NCBI RefSeq assembly: GCF_003732665.1
Contig: NZ_MOBP01000012.1
Location: forward strand, 1 to 64,000
Direction: 5' to 3'
Length of the DNA stretch: 64,000 nucleotides
Origin: Pseudomonas frederiksbergensis
GTDB lineage: Bacteria > Pseudomonadota > Gammaproteobacteria > Pseudomonadales > Pseudomonadaceae
How positions within the stretch are numbered: the first letter of the stretch is position 1; each line of letters starts with the position of its first letter. Below are positions 51,601 through 59,455 of the stretch, piece by piece. The notes beneath the pieces are model-generated. The model was not told the origin of the DNA, did no database searches, and worked only from the letters and a program-made list of their open reading frames with translations. The translations under genes were made by a program, and so were the position numbers.

Positions 51601-53646
51601 ATGAACTATCCCTATCATCGTACTGACACGCTCAACCCATTCAAGGATTTTACTGGCGGTCAACAGAAACAGCATTGGATCGAATTCCAATTGCTGGACG
51701 AGCAGGGCGAGCCCTTGGCGAACATGCCCTATCAAGTGATCAACGACGCCATCCGTGAGGGCTTCTTCCCCGGATGCCCGGGGCAAAGCGATGCTCAGGG
51801 CGTGATTCGTATTGAGGGGCTGCACCCGATCCCCATCACCCTGAAATTGCAGGCCAATCCGTTGGCCGAGCTGCTGCAAACCCGTCGCCTGCGTGCCGTA
51901 CGTGCCGAGCCGTCTCGGCCAGGAATCGGTAACCGCACTCCACTGTACGGTCCGCAGCGCTCGGGCTTCTCGCCGATTGAGAAACAGGCTCAAGCGGAGG
52001 GTCACGACTATCACTACCTGCGCATCGGCCAACTGTGCGACAAGGAACCGGACTTCGCCCCGCCTTTGGCTGATCGCAAACTGCTTCCGGCTTATCACTT
52101 CCCGGACGCGAAATTCAAGGGTTTCACGGTCAGCGGTGAGGAACTGGATCGCCGTCATGTGTTGGAGGTTTGTCCGTTTCGTGCCTGGTCGCTGGTCCTG
52201 CACCACCAGTCTGAGTACAGCCTGGCCAACGCTTACAACCTGGGGTTGATGAGTATTCTTGCTTACAGCACGTTGCCCAAAAAGGAACGTGGATCCGTCG
52301 ATGGTTTTTTCGAACAGCAATGTCTTGACCTGTCCCGCACCCCCGGGGTTTGGGATGGAAAAATGATGTGCCCTTGCCTGGTCCAGGACGTGCCCTTCGA
52401 TGATCGCTATACAACGGTCAAACCGTTGGATACCACTCAGGCCTATCCTCCAGAAGGCGATACCCAGCTGTTCTACGCCATCAGTGCCGTCCAGGTGCTG
52501 GTGGCTTGGCGGGGCACCGAGATGACTTTTCCCTTTACCGATCTGGCAACGGACGTGACCTTTCGCCCAGTCAAATCAGAGGTTTCGGCAAACTGCGAGC
52601 CCAAGGTACCCTGCGCCGATCTGACCCCGCAGGGCCATGTGCATCTGGGCTTTCGCGATGCGTTCGAAGTGGCCCGGAGACTCTATGCCGAGCATCTGGG
52701 CGAAACGATTCCTGAAATAGCCGCTGATAGGGAATTATTTATCTGCGGACACAGCCTGGGCGGTGCCCTTGGGCTGATCCATGCGGCATCGCTGAAAGAC
52801 AAGAATCCCCTGCTGTACACCTATGGCATGCCGCGAACCTTTACCCTCAAGGCCGCGCAGGGCCTAGGCGAGGTCAGGCATTTTCGTCATGTCAACGATA
52901 CCGACCTGATCCCCAGCGTGCCGCCCGAGGCCGAACTGGATAATTACCTGTACAACCTCTATGGACCGCTGGGAACAACCCTGGGATTTACCTGGTCGTT
53001 GCTTCAGCTGGCCACCAGCCCGCTGTTCAAGTACGGCGACTCCTTTTGCCATCATGGCGAAATCGCCATGTTCTTCAAAGCCGATCAACACCGGCAGGCT
53101 CGCGGGTCGCACTACCCGGCGTATCGCAACAAGGACGGGCTCGGCGCGCCCTATCACACCACCATCGCCCGCCGCCTTCCAGAGAAGACCAAATTCTACC
53201 TAGTGCCCAGCTTGAGCGAGGCCGCCGACCAACAGGCCGAGTACGATCAGCAGTGTTTCACCACCTCGTTGAGCGCCGAAAGCCGGGCCCGCTTCTTCGC
53301 ACCCCATGGCAACCCTAAACCAGGTCGGCTGACGGGCGTGCTCAATCACTTCATGTCGGAATACCACCCCTATATCTACAACCAGTTGCTGGAATCTATC
53401 GACCCTGTGCGCGAGCCGTTGCTGGATCGACAAACGCAACGGCAAAAATTCGAACAGCAGATGACGGCCAACGCCGAGAGCACTCCAGAGCATGAACTGG
53501 CCCGCAACCGCGTATTTCTCGACCTGCAGAACCAGTTGAGCCAAGCCTTGCGCGTTACCCGGAAAACCGAAGGCGGCGAGGAGGCCTTGCAGCGCTTCGA
53601 TGCCGTGGCCGACCCCGAGGCCTATTACGAAAAAATCTACGGTTAA
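51601..53646 (+). CDS. T6SS class-3 lipase effector (Tle family), copy 1
   Basis: A 681-residue lipase. The N-terminal 80 residues (HWIEFQLLDEQGEPLANMPY and QSDAQGVIRIEGLHPI) look like a transthyretin/Ig-type docking domain. The Lipase_3 core lies at about 285-500 with nucleophile S385 in CGHSLGGA, the acid in HVNDTDLIPSVPP (about 433-435) and the base in FCHHGE (about 485). It should hydrolyse membrane lipids of target cells; among Tle groups it is nearest the class-3 type (Tle2-like), but I cannot fix the group. It has no signal peptide. A lipoprotein gene follows after 28 bases. I start at 51601 with AAGGA upstream; the frame from 51556 extends into the AT-rich gap. Confidence 0.86.
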   Translation: MNYPYHRTDTLNPFKDFTGGQQKQHWIEFQLLDEQGEPLANMPYQVINDAIREGFFPGCPGQSDAQGVIRIEGLHPIPITLKLQANPLAELLQTRRLRAVRAEPSRPGIGNRTPLYGPQRSGFSPIEKQAQAEGHDYHYLRIGQLCDKEPDFAPPLADRKLLPAYHFPDAKFKGFTVSGEELDRRHVLEVCPFRAWSLVLHHQSEYSLANAYNLGLMSILAYSTLPKKERGSVDGFFEQQCLDLSRTPGVWDGKMMCPCLVQDVPFDDRYTTVKPLDTTQAYPPEGDTQLFYAISAVQVLVAWRGTEMTFPFTDLATDVTFRPVKSEVSANCEPKVPCADLTPQGHVHLGFRDAFEVARRLYAEHLGETIPEIAADRELFICGHSLGGALGLIHAASLKDKNPLLYTYGMPRTFTLKAAQGLGEVRHFRHVNDTDLIPSVPPEAELDNYLYNLYGPLGTTLGFTWSLLQLATSPLFKYGDSFCHHGEIAMFFKADQHRQARGSHYPAYRNKDGLGAPYHTTIARRLPEKTKFYLVPSLSEAADQQAEYDQQCFTTSLSAESRARFFAPHGNPKPGRLTGVLNHFMSEYHPYIYNQLLESIDPVREPLLDRQTQRQKFEQQMTANAESTPEHELARNRVFLDLQNQLSQALRVTRKTEGGEEALQRFDAVADPEAYYEKIYG

Positions 53647-53674
53647 GCCCGCAAGAGCCATAGAGGACAAGACC

Positions 53675-54448
53675 ATGCTCAAGAGAACGCCTATCGTGCT
53701 GCTCAGCCTGTTTGTCAGCGTGACTGGCTGCGCCAAGGATCTTAGCTTGGCCCCACCGCCTGATAGCGAACGGATAACGGTGACCGTGAAAGTGCCTGAG
53801 GACCTGAAAGCACGCGCTATGCAGGTGATGTATCGCTCGACCCTTTGCACCTTCTTCAGTCGCAACGCCTGGGGAGAGCCTTATAAACGCGATGGCTATC
53901 AGCGTACCGATATGCAGCCCGTGCGTCAGGGGCAGAGTGATATCTATGAAGTCAGGCTGCCCATCGATGGTGGCGGTGCCTGTCAGTGGCGTTTGAGCAA
54001 CGTGACTTTTGGTGTCACTTACGCGGATCCCACTCGTTTTGGTGAGAACGTAACTTGGGGGGCGGGGGGCGGTGTTGTAGTGATATTCGATCACAACAAT
54101 TCGTCACAAGGGGGGGCGGATATCGAAGTTGATGGGGATTTGACACTCAAGAAGGACTACTACCCTTGGGTAAAGGAGAGTTTTTTAGGCGGATATATCA
54201 AACGAGTCAGTCTTGCGGGTGAAGGCGATATCTATCTGATGTATCAGGCCTTACAGGCTCGGCAGGTGCATTTCGAACCCGTTCTGCATTCTGATTTCTT
54301 GGTTTACTCGGTACAACCGAAAGAGAAGAAAAAGGGAAACCATACTGCTTTCACTTATCCCGATGGAAGTGTTTTGGCAGATGGTCAATCCAAGCCGAAT
54401 TTCCGTAAGTTGCAAGCCATCCGCCAGGCTGCGCAAAGCAAGAAATGA
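53675..54448 (+). CDS. Lipoprotein, candidate immunity protein to lipase copy 1
   Basis: A 257-residue lipoprotein. The signal MLKRTPIVLLSLFVSVTGC ends in a lipobox with C19. The mature part has four further cysteine or glycine-rich patches, including GGGACQWRLSNVTFGVTYAD and WGAGGGVVVIFDH, and I recognise no named domain. It is clearly paralogous to the lipoprotein at 61843-62628, which follows the paralogous lipase, so the pair lipase plus lipoprotein is a repeating unit. That co-occurrence is the main ground for calling it immunity. AGAGGACA lies upstream of the ATG. Codon use becomes AT-rich toward the 3' end. Confidence 0.8.
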   Translation: MLKRTPIVLLSLFVSVTGCAKDLSLAPPPDSERITVTVKVPEDLKARAMQVMYRSTLCTFFSRNAWGEPYKRDGYQRTDMQPVRQGQSDIYEVRLPIDGGGACQWRLSNVTFGVTYADPTRFGENVTWGAGGGVVVIFDHNNSSQGGADIEVDGDLTLKKDYYPWVKESFLGGYIKRVSLAGEGDIYLMYQALQARQVHFEPVLHSDFLVYSVQPKEKKKGNHTAFTYPDGSVLADGQSKPNFRKLQAIRQAAQSKK

Positions 54449-54536
54449 AGTGCATTTTTCTTGCCACGTTTACTGATTGGTTCGCCAGCCTTTGCGGTGC
54501 AAATTGACCAGTTTTTAATTATTGGAACTAACTTGA

Positions 54537-54797
54537 ATGTCCCAGGGATTTGTTTTGTTGGGTGATAAAACCACCCACGATGGAGAAGTGATATCGGCCT
54601 CGTCCACAATGATCGTTAATGGTCGGCCAGTGGCGTTGGTAGGCGACGAAGTCAGTTGCCCGATTCATGGAGATAACCCAATTGTCGAAGGCTGCCCGAA
54701 CTGGTCTGAGGGGGATCAGGCGATGGTGGTCAACGGCTGCCGCTGTGAGTGCGACTGCCAAGTGATTTCCAGCGCTCCCGATTGCGGGGTGGATTAG
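54537..54797 (+). CDS. T6SS PAAR-domain protein, copy 2
   Basis: An 86-residue PAAR domain: GFVLLGDKTTHDGEVISASS, VALVGDEVSCPIHGDN and VVNGCRCECDCQVISSAP. It shares the plan of the PAAR at 47978 but the sequence differs widely. It follows the lipase-1 immunity gene and precedes the gene at 54800 by three bases, so it may cap the spike that carries lipase 1, or be the general spike tip of this cluster. Confidence 0.9.
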   Translation: MSQGFVLLGDKTTHDGEVISASSTMIVNGRPVALVGDEVSCPIHGDNPIVEGCPNWSEGDQAMVVNGCRCECDCQVISSAPDCGVD

Positions 54798-54799
54798 CC

Positions 54800-55960
54800 A
54801 TGGGCTGGGATCGTCAGGCACCTCATGTGGTGGAAGTTCCAAAATCGCCTGTGCTGGGTCGTTGGTTATTGGCGGCTATCATGGCGGTATTGGTCGGCGT
54901 GCTGCTGTTTTTGCTGCATGCCTCCGAACAGATGCCGTTACTGCGTACGCTTAATATTTGGGCATTGTCCGCTTCGCCATGGGTGGTCTGGATCCTGGCG
55001 TTCGGTGCGCGTGCCCATGCCTACGGGAGTGCGCTGAGCCGTTACCAGTTTCTGGAGGAGGAGGCGCAAAATGCCCAGCATTCCTGGCAGGGTTGGGCGC
55101 AGCGCTACCTGGCAGTGTCTGCCAGTTGTGTACTGCTGCCTGATCAGGTGTCTGCGAGCGTATTGGCTCAGGGTTTCTTTGACTTCCTTCCCCGTGCAGG
55201 GCAAGCACGGCGTATCGCGGCTTTACCTGTAGGGCCGAAGCGCGCTCAAGCTGGGTTGCAGATGTTGACCCAGGCATTGGTGCCGGCACTGCATGCGTTG
55301 CCTGCGGGGCAGGAACTGCGCGTCACCCTGCTGAGCGATGTCGATCCTGAGGAATACCAAGCCTTGCGCGATGCATGGCAGCAGATCTGGAGCACCACGA
55401 TGAGCCGGACGCTACCTGCAACGCTCGCCTTGGCTGGTGAATTGTCATACCGATGGATCGATGAAACGTTGAAGACTTCGAGCGCAGCCATTGAGTTGAT
55501 CCTGGTGCTCCAGGTTCACGGTGAGGATTCTTACTCCGACGGGCTTGCCGCTTTGCTGCTATGCCCGGACAGTCTGGCGATCGTCTTGGACCTACCGATA
55601 ACGGCTGGCTTGTTACGGCCAATGCCATTGGATATCGGCACGTTGGACCGTGAATTACCGTTGTTTCTGCAAACCCAAGTCAGCGCTCGCCTAGCAACTG
55701 GTCTGTTGGCCGACGCCGCCGACTGGCAGCCACTGAGCGGAAAAATGCTTGCTGTATCCGGCGCCCATGGTGCTTCGCTCAAGGCGGAGCAGCAATGGAA
55801 TCAGGAACGTCTGTGCGGGCTGTCGGGGCCACTCGGTCATTGGCTGGTAACTGCGCTTGGTGTGGAAATGGTCCGGCATCAGCGCAAGCCATTGTTGGTA
55901 TTGGCCCGAGAAGAATCGCGGCGCTGGATAAGCACGGTTACCACGGGAGAGTTGGCATGA
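54800..55960 (+). CDS. Uncharacterised T6SS-cluster membrane protein upstream of tssM
   Basis: A 386-residue protein with two hydrophobic helices near the N-terminus (about 22-44 LLAAIMAVLVGVLLFLL and 53-72 IWALSASPWVVWILAFGA), then a cytoplasmic region of about 310 residues with no motif I recognise. Similar proteins are common just before tssM in this type of Pseudomonas cluster, and translational coupling to tssM (ATGA overlap at 55957-55960) supports a role in assembling the membrane complex. The start at 54800 follows the PAAR stop by two bases; the frame from 54749 lies within the PAAR gene. Confidence 0.78.
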   Translation: MGWDRQAPHVVEVPKSPVLGRWLLAAIMAVLVGVLLFLLHASEQMPLLRTLNIWALSASPWVVWILAFGARAHAYGSALSRYQFLEEEAQNAQHSWQGWAQRYLAVSASCVLLPDQVSASVLAQGFFDFLPRAGQARRIAALPVGPKRAQAGLQMLTQALVPALHALPAGQELRVTLLSDVDPEEYQALRDAWQQIWSTTMSRTLPATLALAGELSYRWIDETLKTSSAAIELILVLQVHGEDSYSDGLAALLLCPDSLAIVLDLPITAGLLRPMPLDIGTLDRELPLFLQTQVSARLATGLLADAADWQPLSGKMLAVSGAHGASLKAEQQWNQERLCGLSGPLGHWLVTALGVEMVRHQRKPLLVLAREESRRWISTVTTGELA

Positions 55961-58900
55961 AATTTTGGAATAATTCATGGCGCCGCGCGGGGGCAGCAGT
56001 GTGGATCATTACGCTTGTAACCGCGCTGGGCTGCGCGATCTGGACGTATGGCAATCGAGCCGGGTTGGTCGAGAGTCACCACAAGCTGTTCGCTTTTTTA
56101 ATGATCATCACCATCATAATGGTTGGCTTTCTGGCACCACGGCTATTGGCGCATCTGAATCGTCAAAACCACCGCGAGCAGTGGCGTGCGGATAAGGTCT
56201 ATCCCCCGGCAGATGCACAGATGGCTTTGCCTCGTCAGCCGGTTGTTCATCTCCCAGAGCTACGCCACCACCTACGCAGCGGCTACGGCTACTTCTGGCG
56301 CCGCAAAGTCCGCCTGCTTCTGGTCGTCGGCGAGCCCGCCGAAATCGAAGCCATCGCCCCAACCCTGGCCAAGCAGTTCTGGCTGGAAGGGCGAAACACC
56401 GTGCTGCTATGGGGCGGCAGTGCGCAGGCGGTGCTGGATCAAGCATTCCTTGAGCGATGGGCTGGGCTGAGTCGCTGGCGCGCGTTGGACGGCGTGGTCT
56501 GGGCCTTGAACAAAGAACAGAGCGCCGATGACGGGGCGATGAGTCGTGGGGTCAATCATCTAAGGGACCTTGCCCGTTCACAGCGCTGGCAGTTGCCACT
56601 GTACCTGTGGCAGGTGTGCGACAGCGAGTGGGATCAGGACAAGCGCAAGGTTCAACCGGTCGGTTGCCTGCTGCCATCTCGCGTGACGGCGACGGCGTTG
56701 GCGTCTTGTTTGGCTCGCCTGCTGGAGCGCTTGCGCCGTGAGGGGCTGGCGCAGGTGAGCGCTGTGATGGGCCATGATTTTCTGCTTCGCCTTTCCCGCG
56801 ATCTGCAGGCCGAAGGCATTGCCCGTTGGCGTGAAGCGCTGGTGCCATTGTCAGGAAAGTACGTCCAGGGTGTGCGGTTGCGAGGACTGTGGTTCAGCCT
56901 GCCGTTGTCGGCGGCAAGTCAGGCCCCCGTCGATCATCATTGGCAAGCCGCTCCGACCTGGGATGGCGTGCTCGGCGACAAGGCTTTCTCTCATCGTCGC
57001 CTGGGCTGGAACGCCACGCGCGTCGCTTACGCGTTGGTGTTGGGTTTGGCGCTGGTGTGGGGCGCAGGACTGTTGCTGTCGTTCGTCAGCAATCGTGTAC
57101 TGATCGATCAGGTTCAGACCTCGCTGGCGGCGTTGCAACAACCGGGCAATGGCGACGAGCAATTGAGTGCGCTCAACGATCTGGTGCGGGAGCTGGCTCG
57201 TCTGGATTACCGCGCCGCACACGGCGTGCCTTGGTATCAGCGTTTTGGTCTGAATCAAAATCAGGCGTTGCTCGAGTCACTGTGGCCGCGTTATGTCGAG
57301 GCCAACAATCGCCTGATTCGTGATCCGGCCGCGACCCGACTACACCAGCAGCTCAGCGCGTTGCTCATCTTGCCTCCGGACAGCCCTGAACGTGCCGAAC
57401 GCGCCCACGACGCCTACAACCAGCTCAAGGCTTACTTGATGATGGCGCGTCCGGAAAAAGCGGATGCCGCGCTGCTGGTCAAGACCCTCGGCGATGCCGA
57501 GCCCACGCGCGAAGGGTTGTCGCCTGGGCTCTGGCAAAGCCTGGCGCCCAACCTCTGGACGTTTTACGGCGAACACTTGGCCGCGAATCCGGCGTGGCGG
57601 ATCGAGGCCGACCCGAGGCTGGTGGCGCAAGTCCGGCAGATTCTGCTTGGCCAGTTGGGGCAACGTAATGCCGAGGCCAGCCTGTACCAACAACTGCTCG
57701 ATGATGCGGCCAATCACTACTCGGACCTGAGCCTGCCCCAACTGGTGGGTGACACCGATGCATCGGCGCTGTTCGCTACCGCCGCCCGCGTGCCGGGTGT
57801 GTTCACCCGCCAGGCCTGGGAGGGGCAGGTGCGCCAGGCTATTGATGAAATCGCCGAGGCGCGGCGCGAGGAAATCGACTGGGTACTCAGCGACAAGCCC
57901 TCCGACCTCGACACCCGACTGAGCCCGGAGCGGCTGCGCGAGCGTCTCACCGAACGTTACTTTCAGGACTACGCCAGCGCCTGGCTGAGTCTGCTCAACA
58001 GCCTGCGCTGGCAGGAGGCTGGGAGCCTCGACGAGGTGATCGACCAGTTGACGCTGATGAGCGATGTGCGCCAATCACCGCTGATTGCCCTGATGAATAC
58101 CCTGGCCTATCAGGGTCAGGCAGGCGCCCGAACCCAGGCCTTGGCCGACTCGCTGGTGAAGTCGGCGCAAAAGCTCATCGGACAGGACAAGGCACCGGTA
58201 ATCGACCAACTGGTCCACTTACCGAGCAGTCCGTTGGACGCGACCTTCGGCCCGCTGTTGGCGTTGTTGGGCAAGGGTCCTGAAGGCAAAAACGACAATG
58301 ACGGCCTGACTCTCCAGGCCTTCCTGACTCAGGTGACACGGGTACGTCTGAAGCTGCAACAAGTCAGTACGGCGCCCGATCCGCTGCAAATGACCCAGAC
58401 GCTGGCGCAAACCGTATTTCAGGGGCGCAGGATCGACCTGACCGACACCCAAGCCTACGGCAGCCTGATGGCCGCCAGCCTGGGCGCCGAGTGGGGCGGA
58501 GCGGCGCAGACTCTTTTTGTGCAGCCGCTGGAACAGGCCTGGCAACGGGTCTTGCAACCCTCGACGGCAGGGCTCAACAGCCAGTGGCAGCGCTCGATCG
58601 TCAGCCATTGGAACGAAGCCTTCACCAGCCGCTACCCCTTTGCCGCAACCGCCAGCGACGCGTCTTTGCCAATGTTGGGGCAGATGATTCGGGCCGACTC
58701 CGGGCGCATCGAGCAGTTTCTACAGCACCAGTTGAGCGGCGTGTTGCGTAAGGAGGGCAACCGTTGGGTGGCGGACCCGCGTCACGGTCAGGGCTTGCGT
58801 TTCAACCCGCAGTTTCTCGGCGCCATCAACCAGCTCAGCGCCCTGGCCGATGTGCTCTACACCGACGGCGGCATGGGCCTGAGCTTTGAGTTGCAAGGCA

Positions 58901-59178
58901 AACCGGTGCGCGATGTGGTGCAAACCACCTTCATCCTCAACGGCGACAAGCACCAGTACTTCAATCAGAAGGAAAGCTGGCAGCGCTTCAGCTGGCCGGG
59001 GCGCAGCGACTACCCCGGCGTGAGCCTGAGCTGGACCAGTCTGCTGGCCGGTGAACGGCTGTTTGGCGACTACCCGGGTACATGGGGCCTGATCCGTCTG
59101 TTGGAGAAAGCCCAAGTCACGCCGTTGGACGACGGGGACAGCCGCTACCGCATGGTGCTCAAGGCCCCGACGGTGTGA
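55957..59178 (+). CDS. tssM: T6SS membrane complex protein TssM (IcmF type), C-terminus lost to a frameshift
   Basis: A 1073-residue IcmF-family protein that spans the envelope core of the secretion complex. Hydrophobic helices lie at about 12-33, 41-61 and 350-375 (ALVLGLALVWGAGLLLSFV), and the periplasmic IcmF domain follows. The usual Walker A is absent: the matching place reads VVGEPAEIEA, without GKT. Near the end the frame changes: it stops after MVLKAPTV, while the next frame continues DGVNLIWHLRTELDAGPM and LKLRGFKLPQQIFL to 59321, the expected TssM tail. One base appears to be missing at the C tract 59165-59168. The start overlaps the upstream stop as ATGA. Confidence 0.88.
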   Translation: MKFWNNSWRRAGAAVWIITLVTALGCAIWTYGNRAGLVESHHKLFAFLMIITIIMVGFLAPRLLAHLNRQNHREQWRADKVYPPADAQMALPRQPVVHLPELRHHLRSGYGYFWRRKVRLLLVVGEPAEIEAIAPTLAKQFWLEGRNTVLLWGGSAQAVLDQAFLERWAGLSRWRALDGVVWALNKEQSADDGAMSRGVNHLRDLARSQRWQLPLYLWQVCDSEWDQDKRKVQPVGCLLPSRVTATALASCLARLLERLRREGLAQVSAVMGHDFLLRLSRDLQAEGIARWREALVPLSGKYVQGVRLRGLWFSLPLSAASQAPVDHHWQAAPTWDGVLGDKAFSHRRLGWNATRVAYALVLGLALVWGAGLLLSFVSNRVLIDQVQTSLAALQQPGNGDEQLSALNDLVRELARLDYRAAHGVPWYQRFGLNQNQALLESLWPRYVEANNRLIRDPAATRLHQQLSALLILPPDSPERAERAHDAYNQLKAYLMMARPEKADAALLVKTLGDAEPTREGLSPGLWQSLAPNLWTFYGEHLAANPAWRIEADPRLVAQVRQILLGQLGQRNAEASLYQQLLDDAANHYSDLSLPQLVGDTDASALFATAARVPGVFTRQAWEGQVRQAIDEIAEARREEIDWVLSDKPSDLDTRLSPERLRERLTERYFQDYASAWLSLLNSLRWQEAGSLDEVIDQLTLMSDVRQSPLIALMNTLAYQGQAGARTQALADSLVKSAQKLIGQDKAPVIDQLVHLPSSPLDATFGPLLALLGKGPEGKNDNDGLTLQAFLTQVTRVRLKLQQVSTAPDPLQMTQTLAQTVFQGRRIDLTDTQAYGSLMAASLGAEWGGAAQTLFVQPLEQAWQRVLQPSTAGLNSQWQRSIVSHWNEAFTSRYPFAATASDASLPMLGQMIRADSGRIEQFLQHQLSGVLRKEGNRWVADPRHGQGLRFNPQFLGAINQLSALADVLYTDGGMGLSFELQGKPVRDVVQTTFILNGDKHQYFNQKESWQRFSWPGRSDYPGVSLSWTSLLAGERLFGDYPGTWGLIRLLEKAQVTPLDDGDSRYRMVLKAPTV

Positions 59179-59321
59179 ACCTGATCTGGCACTTGCGCAC
59201 CGAGCTGGATGCGGGGCCGATGGCGTTGCTCAAATTAAGGGGCTTCAAGTTGCCCCAGCAGATATTCCTCAATGAGGGCGCCGCAGAAGTGCCGTATGCG
59301 CAGATCGGTGTCTTTGAATGA
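59169..59321 (+). pseudogene. tssM: Frameshifted C-terminal tail of tssM (50 codons)
   Basis: In the frame +2 relative to tssM, codons from GAC-GGT-GTG at 59169 encode the rest of a normal TssM C-terminus, ending VPYAQIGVFE and TGA at 59319-59321. An ATG at 59318 overlaps this stop, as the tssA start would in an undisturbed tssM-tssA junction. The tail lies in the periplasm where TssM meets TssJ, so its loss could matter. Sequencing error in the C tract is a possible cause. Confidence 0.75.
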
Positions 59322-59455
59322 GCCTGCACAGGATGAGCGGTAGTGGCGTTAGAAAGCGTGACATGGGGGGAGGGTGGCCGGGCCGCTCTTTACCTGAAAA
59401 ATCACCGTCGACTTCTGCGCAATCACTCAATAAATACCGCTATTCAGGGATCGAT

